Shown: positions 17,720-26,437 of the stretch, in pieces | How positions within the stretch are numbered: the first letter of the stretch is position 1 | How the letters are laid out: each line of letters opens with the position of its first letter | Assembly (NCBI GenBank): GCA_019192545.1 | Contig: JAHCMI010000075.1 | Coordinates: forward strand, 1-45,123 | DNA: 45,123 nt | Reading direction: 5' to 3' | DNA from: Rivularia sp. MS3 | Lineage (GTDB): Bacteria; Cyanobacteriota; Cyanobacteriia; Cyanobacteriales; Nostocaceae | Made by a program: the position numbers and the translations under genes | Notes under the pieces: model-generated | What the model saw: only the letters and a program-made list of their open reading frames with translations | Database searches by the model: none | Told to the model about the DNA's origin: nothing

Positions 17720-18186
17720 TTTGCGTGTTACTACATATTGACAATAGTTACCAGTGCTAATATAGACAACTTATTTTCGTAAAAGTTACAAAAAACAGAA
17801 AATTCACTTAATCTTCTAATCCTGCACCTTATATATAAAATTTATGTATTATTTTGAAGTAATGTAACCAGCGAACATTTAAGCTTTTTGGCGGTTTCAC
17901 TCAGCAGTTAAAAGCAAATGGCGATCGTCTAATGTTCGTTTTCATTAATCTTGAGCCGGTTTTCTGCCCAACCCGCCTAGGGTTGAAAACCCCAGTCTAA
18001 TAGCCAAAGTCATATAAATATGACTGGGTTTTGATGGGTGAATAAAAAATAATTTTTTTCTTCCCCCACTCCCCCACTCTCCCCCTCTCCCCCTCCCTGC
18101 CCTCACCCGTCAATTTTAATGAAAACGAGTACTAGTAGGTATACCGCAACCAAAAGAGGTGAGGTTTTTATTGCATTCAAAATTTC
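17720..18186. other. Repeat-rich spacer, no gene seen
   Basis: The stretch holds AGTCATATAAATATGACT, a palindrome near 18009-18026, nested inside a larger pairing of AAAACCCCAGTC with GACTGGGTTTT. It also holds a pyrimidine tract at about 18057-18110, made of CCCCCACT and CCCCCTCT units. I see no reading frame. A promoter for the sugar transferase presumably lies near 17720-17800, but I cannot place it. Confidence 0.55.
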
Positions 18187-21100
18187 CTATTTACTAGCTC
18201 CCACAGCGAAATTAACGATGTAGGGTTCTTCTAAAGATTGATGAGCGCTGGCTTTGATTGCATCAAGATAATCCCGTAAATATTTTAATTGTCGTAAATT
18301 GGGACGGTAAGAAAGACTTCCTTGTTTATCAAATAATGGCGATGCGGCAATTGCTTTATAGTGAGAATTCTCTATAGAACTTTTGTTCAGCCATTGCATA
18401 TCTTGTTCGCTTGGTATTAAACCTGGAGGTATTTCTCCTTCTAGGAAAGCTAATAACCTTTGCTGACAAGTGCGAGTATTGATACCTCGTGATTCAAATA
18501 GCTGCACAACTTCACCGAAGGTTATAGCTTTTTCTGGTATCAACCGCAGTAATTCGGTAAACAAGAAATAATCTGTATATTGCTGTCTGGGTATTTCTAA
18601 AACTAAAGGATGCAAGGGCAGCAAGCACAATCCGGTGGCGACTCTAGAACAAGCTGGGGTACCGTTTTCGTTGAGGTATTTTTCTTGAATAATTGTGGCG
18701 CTAGGAAGTTTCTGACGCAACCAACGACTAATGGCAGCTATTGAGGAAACACCACCACTAAGAATAACCATGTTAATGGCTTCTGTTGGTATACCTTGTG
18801 TTCTTAATAATTTATTCAATTCGCGATTAATCCGACGCACAAAGGGGACAAAAACTTTACTTTCTAAGTCTCGGCGCTGTAGTTCCCATTTTTGATCTGC
18901 TAGTTCGATGGTGAAAGATTCCTGATGCTGCAAGATTAATTTCAGGGCGATCGCTGCGTCTAATAAGGCTTTACCAAGGGGAGAACTTTCCAGTCTCTGC
19001 TGTAAGCTAATGCGTTGGTTGATGTCGGGTTCCCCTGCACGAGGTAATTCTAGATGCTCTAAACCCAAACTAGAAAAACGAACTTGCTCTAAGCCGGGAA
19101 TATTGGGTTTCCAATGTAGGGGATTGTCGTCGTTGCTACTATCTAAAGATTTATGATTGCGCGATGTACGCCATTTTTCCGGTAGCAGCAATTGAGTAAT
19201 AATATCTTGTTCCATTGCTTTTCCGCCGCAGGTAAAGCCGTGGAGCATAAAATCGTTGTGTGATAAATCCTGCAAATCTTCTGGTAATTCTACCAGTGCC
19301 ATTTCGGTAGCGCTGGCTCCGATATTAATAACTAAGGTATTGCCTGTAAGTTCGCTGTTGCTGGCGACAGTTGGTGCAGAGTTTTCCTGCTGTAATAGTT
19401 TGACTATTTCACCGTTAGCGCCTTCAAGTTCTCCTAGTAAGGAGGCTATAGCTTCTTCGACAAAGAATACTTGTTGGGGATGTTCTACTAATTGAGAAAT
19501 AATTAGCGATTCTCGAATATTAAAGCGATATTGCTCGGACCAATTAGAAGGGCAGGTGCAGATTATACCGGCGATATTATTAATAATATGAGAAAATTGT
19601 TCTTGCTCGATACCAATTGCGGTAGCAGTTAATCCTAATGTAGTGCTATTGGAATCGGATTTTAAAGTTAATAGTAGTTTTGATAGAGAACGTATAATCC
19701 ATACCAAAGGAACTGCGGAAAATTCGTTAAGTTGCAGTATTGGTTCCCATTTTTGTCTGACTTCGGTAGAACCAGTTTCTGAAATATTTTTGTAAGGAAG
19801 GGAAATTGGTAAATATGGTTTTAGATATGCTGAATAAATATTTTGTTCGGCTGGGTTTTGTCCTGAATCTTTTTCTAAAGAGGTTCTAGGAAGATAAACT
19901 TCTGCTGGTAAACGGAAATTATGACTTTGGGGATTTGCCTGAAGTTGGTTTTCCTGCGCCCAGTAAATCGGATGTACTATTTGGTTAGAACGATTTAATA
20001 ATGCGGCAGAGATTCCTGTAGTACCTATATCTAGTCCCAAATACCAAACTGTATCGCTGGAATTTATCGAAGGAATTTCGGTATTACCTACGGCGATGGA
20101 ATTATCTTGTGAGAGATTTTCTGGCTCTGGTGGAATTGTTCTTTCTGTTTCCGGAAGAGGAGCTTGGGTACTCGCATCTAAATTTTGATTTGGCTGCCGA
20201 AGAGAAGTCGTAGGAAGGGTAATTTCTTGTAATTGGGGTCTTTCTTGTGTAGTTGGAATCGCAGGTTCTGACTGGGTTGACTGTTCGGTTGGGGCAACTG
20301 CTTCATTCTCGACAACTGGTTGAGCAGTTTCTTCTACAGCAGGGGCTTGATTCTCTGGCTGCGGTTGAGAAGTTTCAACCGGCGGGATTACTACTTCTGG
20401 TGGTGCTTCTTCTTCAAATAAAAGTTCTGTGAGCGTGGAAACTGTATCTTCAGTTGGCGCTTGGGTTTTTCGTTTATAGGTTTTAACAGGGGTTTGATTT
20501 ACCTGCGGTAGATTTTGGTTTTCGGCTAAATCTTTATTAGCATTCACCCAAGGATCGGGTACTGATGATTGATTTTGGGAATCATCAGTGGCTTCATCAG
20601 TTGAAGGTGCGGGAACATATTCAAAAACTACTTCCCGAGATACGACTTCTTTTTCTGTTTGATTTTGTTGTAATTGTGAATCTAATGTGTCCGATGTTGG
20701 AGAATTTTCGACATCAATTGCTTGATTTATAACTTGTTCGGGAGAAGTTTGAGGATTGGGGTTAGTTACATTTTCGCTGTCGAATAAGCTGGCGTATAGT
20801 TCATCAACTTCGTCTTCGTTAGCATTTTCGGAAAAAGCATCTGCTGCTAATTCTTCTGCTGGGGAAGATGATTTTTTTAATTCGGATAATACTGCCTGCA
20901 TTTTTTCCGGAGAATCAAAAGCATCCGGTTCTGTGACTATTTCTTCTTCGGTGATTTCTGCTTTTGTTTCTAATTCTTCTGGAAAATTTACCTCTAAATA
21001 ATTATCACTATCTAACTGTTCGCTTGTCGAGTTTTCCTCTAGTTGAGAAATAGCTGTTTCTAAATCGGCGGAACCATTCGATATATTATCTGCATCGTCT

Positions 21101-22104
21101 ACAGTAGTATCTTGGGCTTGAGAAAATTCGATATTATCAATTGTATCGTCGGGAATGACAACTAAATTATCTTTAGTCTCTGAATTATTTTCTTTATTTT
21201 CAACAGTTGCAAAATCTTTTTTTAACTGATTGTCTGTATCTATTGATTCGATACTTTGAGCATCGATAGTTTCTACATTAGCTTCATCTATTGCTTGCTT
21301 TAATGATTCTTGATTCACTTGAGCGGGCGAGAGATTTGCTACATTCTGGATAAAACCATTTAGTAGCTGTTCTCCTTGGACTCCTTTATAATGCATTCTT
21401 GCTAATGCTTGAGACAAGGAATCATGATAAGCGTGAATATTACGCTGCAATGCTTCAAAAACAACATTTACAGTGCCATCTAAAGCGACTATTCGCCGAT
21501 CTAAATCGTTTGTCAATTGAGTTAAATTCTCTACCCGCGCTGAATCTATTTGATTACCCGCACTTAAAGCTTTTCGAGGTGCAGCATTAGAAGAATTACC
21601 ACCAGCAGATGTCAGAGTAATTCCGCCATCAACATCATCTTGCAAGCGATTTCTCAGCACCTGCATAAACTCAGAAATTATTTTTTCTTGGGTTGCTAGC
21701 TGTTGCGCTAGAGAATAATCATGCAGTCGCTTTTTTTCCAACTCGCGGATTTCGCTTACCAAATTAGCTCTTTCTTCAAACAGCGTTTTTAATTCCGCCT
21801 TCAACGGCTCGATGAACTCCGCTAGTTGATTCCCAGAAGATCCAGAAGATGGCGATCGCTGCGACTCTTCAACATTCTGGTTTTCTTCTTCCATAAATTT
21901 TGCGACTAAAGGCGGTAATTGCCCTCGTGAAGAAGTCTCGTTCGAGGCTTGAGCTTCGTTAACCAGAAAATCCCGAATACGCTCTAAAACCTGACGCGGT
22001 TCTTCCTGAGAAGATATTGCTCCCCACAAACGTTTGCCTTTGTGGGTGAGTAATTTATCAATGTCTGCAATCATGCTTTGGATTTGGTTTGCGCGGGAAG
22101 TCAC
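18187..22104 (-). CDS. Giant coiled-coil/acidic-linker protein with Hsp70-like ATPase domain
   Basis: This is a 1305-residue protein in three parts. Residues 1-270 are helical and partly coiled-coil, beginning MTSRANQIQSMIADIDKLL. Residues about 270-680 form a long low-complexity linker rich in Glu, Gln, Asn, Pro, Ser and Thr. Residues about 682-1170 have the Hsp70/actin ATPase signature: phosphate-1 loop WYLGLDIGTTGISAALLN near 683-700, phosphate-2 loop LVINIGASATEMALVEL near 925 and adenosine motif VILSGGVSSIAAIS near 1113. A 135-residue C-terminal extension follows. The substrate-binding beta domain of DnaK is not recognisable, so chaperone activity is not implied. There is no signal peptide or membrane segment. 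It stands alone between two long spacers. Function is unknown; large Hsp70-fold proteins of this style occur across cyanobacteria as far as I recall. Confidence 0.85.
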   Translation of the reverse strand: MTSRANQIQSMIADIDKLLTHKGKRLWGAISSQEEPRQVLERIRDFLVNEAQASNETSSRGQLPPLVAKFMEEENQNVEESQRSPSSGSSGNQLAEFIEPLKAELKTLFEERANLVSEIRELEKKRLHDYSLAQQLATQEKIISEFMQVLRNRLQDDVDGGITLTSAGGNSSNAAPRKALSAGNQIDSARVENLTQLTNDLDRRIVALDGTVNVVFEALQRNIHAYHDSLSQALARMHYKGVQGEQLLNGFIQNVANLSPAQVNQESLKQAIDEANVETIDAQSIESIDTDNQLKKDFATVENKENNSETKDNLVVIPDDTIDNIEFSQAQDTTVDDADNISNGSADLETAISQLEENSTSEQLDSDNYLEVNFPEELETKAEITEEEIVTEPDAFDSPEKMQAVLSELKKSSSPAEELAADAFSENANEDEVDELYASLFDSENVTNPNPQTSPEQVINQAIDVENSPTSDTLDSQLQQNQTEKEVVSREVVFEYVPAPSTDEATDDSQNQSSVPDPWVNANKDLAENQNLPQVNQTPVKTYKRKTQAPTEDTVSTLTELLFEEEAPPEVVIPPVETSQPQPENQAPAVEETAQPVVENEAVAPTEQSTQSEPAIPTTQERPQLQEITLPTTSLRQPNQNLDASTQAPLPETERTIPPEPENLSQDNSIAVGNTEIPSINSSDTVWYLGLDIGTTGISAALLNRSNQIVHPIYWAQENQLQANPQSHNFRLPAEVYLPRTSLEKDSGQNPAEQNIYSAYLKPYLPISLPYKNISETGSTEVRQKWEPILQLNEFSAVPLVWIIRSLSKLLLTLKSDSNSTTLGLTATAIGIEQEQFSHIINNIAGIICTCPSNWSEQYRFNIRESLIISQLVEHPQQVFFVEEAIASLLGELEGANGEIVKLLQQENSAPTVASNSELTGNTLVINIGASATEMALVELPEDLQDLSHNDFMLHGFTCGGKAMEQDIITQLLLPEKWRTSRNHKSLDSSNDDNPLHWKPNIPGLEQVRFSSLGLEHLELPRAGEPDINQRISLQQRLESSPLGKALLDAAIALKLILQHQESFTIELADQKWELQRRDLESKVFVPFVRRINRELNKLLRTQGIPTEAINMVILSGGVSSIAAISRWLRQKLPSATIIQEKYLNENGTPACSRVATGLCLLPLHPLVLEIPRQQYTDYFLFTELLRLIPEKAITFGEVVQLFESRGINTRTCQQRLLAFLEGEIPPGLIPSEQDMQWLNKSSIENSHYKAIAASPLFDKQGSLSYRPNLRQLKYLRDYLDAIKASAHQSLEEPYIVNFAVGASK

Positions 22105-23071
22105 GTTGATTTTCCTTATAGTGAGCTTTACGGGGATAATAACGAACGCAGCACCGCCTTGGCGACGATAAATGCAATCAATTTACAACTACTAGGTGGA
22201 TATTATCTATCAGGTTGGCAATATGCAATTATTTTTACGACAATAATACTAATAAGGCAGATACTTATAATTTGATGTAATTTTGCCACCAAGTACAAAA
22301 ATAATAATTAAGCTGTGGCGATATTACACCGAGACTGTTAAAAATTGCCATGTTAGCAAAAATTAGTTGGCTTGAGTATGTTAATCCAATTCGGAAAGAT
22401 AACACGAGCGTAGCAAGGTGCCTTAATCGGAAATTTTTCCCCTTCCCCCTTGCTTCTCCTGCAAATGGTTTTGAGTGGATTACCATTAATAATTTTTACA
22501 TCTGGTAGAAGTGTATAAGATTCAAATAAAATTTGTTATGTAGCAATCCTATATGAGTCATGAGAAAGATAAGTGTCACAAAGGGTTTGTCAAATCTCAC
22601 AAATGATTTATGAATGTTATATACAGCACTTTGCACTGACATGAGGACAACTACATATCATAAAACTCTTGAGGGGTAGACAGAAGTGCTGCGGCGTTAT
22701 AGCGACTGCGGAGCATCCCGATCTGCCAAAATATATTCTATAAAGATTGGATTTGCTGTATTGTTGTGGGAATTTGGTGCAAACAAATTCGACCGTAAAA
22801 ATCAAATATAAGAATTACTGCTGCTAATGTATAACTAATAGAATTTTGTAGAATTTTACGCTTTTACGAAGTTTACACAGAGGTTTTATCCTGTTTCAAG
22901 CAATAATCAATTATTTACAAAACTCGTGAAAACTGCAAAATATACCTTTTTTTAGGTAACATAGTTTAGCTTTGTTGTATTTTCGTTAGTTGCCGTTTTT
23001 TGATAGCAATTAGCCAAAAACTGGAAAAGATAGAAAGTGATTCGTATTACAGCTAAATAAAAAATGTCCCA
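22105..23071. other. 967-base spacer with repeats, no gene seen
   Basis: Between divergent genes (the Hsp70-like protein on minus and the Crp regulator on plus) I find no supported gene. Short open frames here lack protein-like character. A dispersed repeat copy lies at 22543-22611. The 200 bases before 23072 are AT-rich and likely hold the Crp-gene promoter. No Shine-Dalgarno sequence is seen. Confidence 0.5.
22543..22611. repeat. Dispersed repeat, copy A
   Basis: CAATCCTATATGAGT followed by GAGAAAGATA, then after a spacer AAATCTCACAAATGATTTA. The same two blocks in the same order occur at 43633-43721 with a longer spacer. Both copies lie in intergenic DNA. Confidence 0.7.
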
Positions 23072-23770
23072 ATGGAAGATCGGAATAGCTTGCATCCCCC
23101 CGCCAAAGAGTTAACCTTTTCAACTGTTTTCTTTGAAGGTTTACCGAAAAATACGATTAAATCGGCTTTAAGTAATCTTGTGAGCCGTTCTCACCCAGCA
23201 AATCAAGTGATTCTGCTCGAAAATGACTGGGGGGGTTCCGTATATTTTATTTTGGAGGGTTGGGTTAAAATTCGCACTTACAATCTAGAAGGCAAAGAAT
23301 TAACGCTCAACATCTTAGGTAAAGGGGAATTATTCGGTGAAATGGCTGCGTTAGATGAAGTACCCCGCTCTACAGATGTAATTACTTTAACTTCAACTCA
23401 AATCGGTAGTTTACCATCCCAGGATTTTATCAAATTACTTAATACAGAGCCTTTGGCAGGAGTGCGATTGGCACAGTTGATGGCAAGACGCTTAAGGCAA
23501 GTTAATCGACGCTTACGGTTGCGCGAATCGGATTCAGCTTCTCGCGTCGCAGATACTTTATTATTTTTGGCAGAAGGACAAGGAATTGAAGGTTCCACAG
23601 GTGTGGAAATCCCTAATCTACCCCACCGGGAATTAAGTAGTTTAAGCGGATTGGCGCGAGAAACCGTAACAAGAGTATTAACTAGGTTAGAAAAGAAAAA
23701 GCTGATTCAACGCAGAGGGGAAATTATTTGTATTCCCGATGTGTCGGCATTAGAAAAAATGATAGTTTAA
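23072..23770 (+). CDS. Crp/Fnr-family transcriptional regulator
   Basis: This 232-residue regulator has a cyclic-nucleotide-binding-like beta barrel at about 30-135 (VILLENDWGGSVYFILEGW, GELFGEMAALDEVPRSTDV), a dimerisation helix with many Arg residues (about 140-165) and a C-terminal winged helix-turn-helix (PHRELSSLSGLARETVTRVL) near 190-215. The barrel keeps GE..(x)..RS-type residues like cAMP-binding proteins (GELFGEMAAL and PRS), so nucleotide binding is plausible but unproven. The next gene starts 23 bases after its stop, so co-transcription with the DUF2232 membrane protein is likely. Confidence 0.92.
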   Translation: MEDRNSLHPPAKELTFSTVFFEGLPKNTIKSALSNLVSRSHPANQVILLENDWGGSVYFILEGWVKIRTYNLEGKELTLNILGKGELFGEMAALDEVPRSTDVITLTSTQIGSLPSQDFIKLLNTEPLAGVRLAQLMARRLRQVNRRLRLRESDSASRVADTLLFLAEGQGIEGSTGVEIPNLPHRELSSLSGLARETVTRVLTRLEKKKLIQRRGEIICIPDVSALEKMIV

Positions 23771-23793
23771 CCCTTACGGAGCGCGTCTTTGAC

Positions 23794-24516
23794 ATGGATA
23801 TTATCAGTTCTTCAGCAGATGATAAAGGAGGTAATAGTTCCTTTAATGGCAAAAAATCCCACCATACGGAAAATCAACATTTAGCCCGTCCCGAGCTTCA
23901 AACCGATGCACCATTAAAAATGGTGGAAACGGCATTTTTAGCAAGCACCGCTAGCTTAATTTGGTTTATTAATTTTTATTTTCCTTTAGGTCTTCTTAAA
24001 GTATTCTTCCCCATACCCATTGCTTTAGTTTATCTACGCTGGAATAGCAGAGCCGCATGGATGTCAGCGTTAACCTCTGGCTTGCTACTATTAGTGTTAA
24101 TGGGGCCTACTAGAAGTATGCTATTCGTTGTACCTTACGCTTTTATGGGCGTACTTCTCGGTTCCACCTGGCAGCGTGGCGTTCCCTGGATTGTCTCCAT
24201 CAGTTTGGCTACTTTATTAGGGGCAATAGGTGTATTTTTTCGACTATGGTTACTATCGTTACTTTCAGGGCAAGACTTATGGATTTATTTGATTAATCAA
24301 GTAACTAATTTCTTGGAATGGTTGTTTGTGAATTTAGGATTTCTTACCGTTCCCAATCCCTTCTTGATTCAGATAGGTGCTATTTGCTTAATATTAGTTA
24401 ATAATTTTATATATTTATTCGTAGTCCATATAGCAGCATGGCTATTATTAGATCGTTTAGGTAACTCTATACCTCGTCCGCCGCACTGGGTACAGGTTTT
24501 GATGGACTATGAGTAG
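23794..24516 (+). CDS. DUF2232-family integral membrane protein
   Basis: This 240-residue protein has about six or seven hydrophobic helices between residues 45 and 225 after a soluble, polar N-terminus. The organisation fits DUF2232 (YybS-like) proteins, possibly a substrate-binding membrane component, but the function is not established. I chose the ATG at 23794 since earlier codons in the same frame (from 23728) overlap the Crp gene in another frame and do not resemble a membrane protein. ACGGAG at 23776-23781 is a distant ribosome-site candidate. It probably shares a transcript with the Crp regulator. Confidence 0.78.
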   Translation: MDIISSSADDKGGNSSFNGKKSHHTENQHLARPELQTDAPLKMVETAFLASTASLIWFINFYFPLGLLKVFFPIPIALVYLRWNSRAAWMSALTSGLLLLVLMGPTRSMLFVVPYAFMGVLLGSTWQRGVPWIVSISLATLLGAIGVFFRLWLLSLLSGQDLWIYLINQVTNFLEWLFVNLGFLTVPNPFLIQIGAICLILVNNFIYLFVVHIAAWLLLDRLGNSIPRPPHWVQVLMDYE

Positions 24517-24591
24517 ATAGGGGATTGGGGATTGGGCATGGGAAATTGTTTATTGATGCAGTGGAATACTAGGAAGATGTTCGACTCCCAC

Positions 24592-24716
24592 AGGAATGGC
24601 CGCAATTGTCACGACATTCGGGTGGTGCCGTACACTGATTGCCTTATTGCTTGCCTTAACAATTAGTCAGTGTACAAGCACCCTACAGCACAAATGTGCC
24701 AGTTGCGGCCATTCCT
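24592..24716. repeat. 125-bp imperfect inverted repeat
   Basis: Outer arms AGGAATGGCCGCAA (24592-24605) and TTGCGGCCATTCCT (24703-24716) match perfectly. Inside them, GGGTGGTGCCGTACACTGA and TCAGTGTACAAGCACCC form a second, imperfect pairing. The central part is TTGCCTTATTGCTTGCC. The element could fold into one long hairpin and resembles a MITE or a structured RNA. A heptamer run (TCCTAAC units) follows at about 24744-24760, up to the next gene. Confidence 0.75.
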
Positions 24717-24771
24717 ATCCCAATACAGATGCTTATTCCTTATTCCTAACTCCTAACTATTCCTAAATACA

Positions 24772-25977
24772 ATGCTTCGCATACATACAAACACTACTCA
24801 AAGCGAATCTTGGATATCTAAGTACCGAAGTAAAAAATTTTCATTTGCTTGCGTTTTAGGCTTTACAGAAACTGGCTTAATTCCTGGGATTTCCGCAGCT
24901 GGCAGCACTCCTGACGAGCGGAAATATACAGCACTGGCTGATGCTGAATTTTTATACTATGGAGCGGATAGGAAAGGGCAATATCCTTTGCCTCCACTGG
25001 TTGCGGGTGCTTCTCCGGTGTTTATTACTCGCGCTGTGGTGGAAGAGTTAAATGTTCCAGTTTATTTATTTAATGCAGGTTTATTAGTTTTACCAACCGT
25101 ACCGACAATAGATTTAGAAGGCGCACCAGCTAAATGTTTAAGTCAAGGTGCGGCGATGGATATAGCAACGGTACGACATTTGTTCGAGCAAGGAATGATT
25201 TGGGGTGAAAAACTTTCGCTAAAGCAAGAAAGTGAATACCTGGTTGTTGGTGAATGCGTTGTCGGTGGAACTACTACTGCCTTAGCTATTCTAACGGGCT
25301 TGGGTATTTCCGCACGAGGTATGGTTAATAGCTCTCACTCTGTTTGCAATCACGCCCAGAAATGGGAAATTGTACGGGCAGGATTGAGTAAATTGGGATG
25401 GCAAGACAACCAGACAAGGGCAGAAGAACAAATAAAAAAAATAGATCCGCTCCAACTTGTTGCTGCTGTGGGAGATCCGATGCAGGCTGCTGTGGCTGGA
25501 ATGGCTATTTCTGCAAGTCGTAGCAGTGGTGTTTTACTTGCTGGTGGTACGCAAATGTTAGCCGTTTTTGCTTTGGCAAGCGCAATTTGTGAATTTTATA
25601 ATCTTTCGTGGCAACCGGAAGAAATAGTAGTTGGTACTACTCGCTGGGTTGCCTCCGATTCTACTGGCAAGACAGTAGAATTAGCCCAGGAAATAGCCAG
25701 AAAAAGAAGGACAAGCTTCGGTAGAGCTATCTCTTTCAAAGACGCTGAGTCCTTCGGACACGCTTCGCGAACGCTTAACGCACCATCTCTACTTGCTACG
25801 GAACTGTCTTTTGAGAATTCGCGTTACGTACAGCTACAAGCTTACGAACAAGGCTTTGTTAAAGAGGGTATGGGTGCTGGAGGGGCTTGCATTGCTGCTT
25901 ATTTAAGTGAAAATTGGCAGCAAAACCAACTTTTGGAGGCTATTGAAACCCTGTTAAGCCGTTATTGGCAAATGTAG
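24772..25977 (+). CDS. UPF0284 / CobT-like phosphoribosyltransferase family protein
   Basis: This 401-residue protein belongs to the nicotinate-nucleotide-dimethylbenzimidazole phosphoribosyltransferase-like group (TIGR00303). Landmarks are FACVLGFTETGLIPGISAAG, VVGECVVGGTTTALAILTGL, SHSVCNHAQKW, VGDPMQAAVAGMAI, GVLLAGGTQMLAVFALA and YEQGFVKEGMGAGGACIAA. A role in assembly of a cobamide lower ligand is suggested by homology, not shown. Near residues 320-340 the frame contains KDAESFGHASRTL, encoded by a palindromic GCTTCGCGAAC repeat at 25741-25780. Relatives I recall lack this piece, so it looks like an in-frame insertion. No ribosome site is seen; heptamer repeats end just before the ATG. 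Confidence 0.87.
   Translation: MLRIHTNTTQSESWISKYRSKKFSFACVLGFTETGLIPGISAAGSTPDERKYTALADAEFLYYGADRKGQYPLPPLVAGASPVFITRAVVEELNVPVYLFNAGLLVLPTVPTIDLEGAPAKCLSQGAAMDIATVRHLFEQGMIWGEKLSLKQESEYLVVGECVVGGTTTALAILTGLGISARGMVNSSHSVCNHAQKWEIVRAGLSKLGWQDNQTRAEEQIKKIDPLQLVAAVGDPMQAAVAGMAISASRSSGVLLAGGTQMLAVFALASAICEFYNLSWQPEEIVVGTTRWVASDSTGKTVELAQEIARKRRTSFGRAISFKDAESFGHASRTLNAPSLLATELSFENSRYVQLQAYEQGFVKEGMGAGGACIAAYLSENWQQNQLLEAIETLLSRYWQM
25741..25780. repeat. Palindromic repeat inserted in frame in the CobT-like gene
   Basis: GAGTCCTTCGGACACGCTTC overlaps GCTTCGCGAAC (25762-25772), whose core TTCGCGAA is a palindrome. The reverse complement GTTCGCGAAGC lies at 17607-17617 inside the second sugar transferase. 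In both genes the palindrome encodes HASRT. Confidence 0.65.
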
Positions 25978-26056
25978 GAATTTTACGCAGTGGAAGCAGT
26001 CTCGACAGCAGCCGATTGCATTTTTATAAATGAAAAGCCCTTTTTTATACCCTTGC

Positions 26057-26437
26057 TTAGGAATTGATTCTTTTAAGCAGTAATTGCTCTTCTAATGCAG
26101 CAATGCGGTTATATGCTGCGGTTAATTGTGCTGTAAGTCTTTGAATTTGGATATCTGGAGTCAGGTGTTTGTCTCCTGCTTCAAAGTTTCCGTCTAAATA
26201 AACATCATCTACTAAAACATCTTTATGTTCTAAGTCGGAATTGAAAGCAATAGAATCTTTTAGTTGATATTCTCCTAAATCGCCTACTGTTTCATGATTT
26301 TCTTGACCTTGACAGGCTGCTGCTAAATTACATTCTGTTAAAGCTTGAGAAACTTTACCATCTAGCTGCTCAACCACTTGATAAAGGTCGTCGAGCTTAC
26401 TACTTAAGCTCAACACTTGATGCTTTAACTGCTCCAT
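26057..26437 (-). CDS. Small coiled-coil protein, unknown
   Basis: This 126-residue acidic protein has heptad-patterned ends (MEQLKHQVLSLSSKLDDLY at 1-19 and about 100-120, where TAAYNRIAALEEQLLLKR lies) with a polar acidic middle. No signal peptide, membrane segment or metal motif is seen apart from two scattered Cys residues. I recall similar short proteins in other filamentous cyanobacteria without a known role. It is convergent with the CobT-like gene and has a very long empty region upstream. Confidence 0.65.
   Translation of the reverse strand: MEQLKHQVLSLSSKLDDLYQVVEQLDGKVSQALTECNLAAACQGQENHETVGDLGEYQLKDSIAFNSDLEHKDVLVDDVYLDGNFEAGDKHLTPDIQIQRLTAQLTAAYNRIAALEEQLLLKRINS

Noticed and set aside
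19256-21590. Plus-strand frames opposite the Hsp70-like gene
   Set aside because: Ser-rich translations are expected opposite an acidic low-complexity linker.
22617-22805. Minus-strand frame of 62 codons in the long spacer
   Set aside because: It has no ribosome site and its Cys-rich translation looks like repeat DNA read by chance.
24520-24771. Cobalamin riboswitch before the CobT-like gene
   Set aside because: A B12-box-like conserved core was not found; only an inverted repeat and heptamers are seen.
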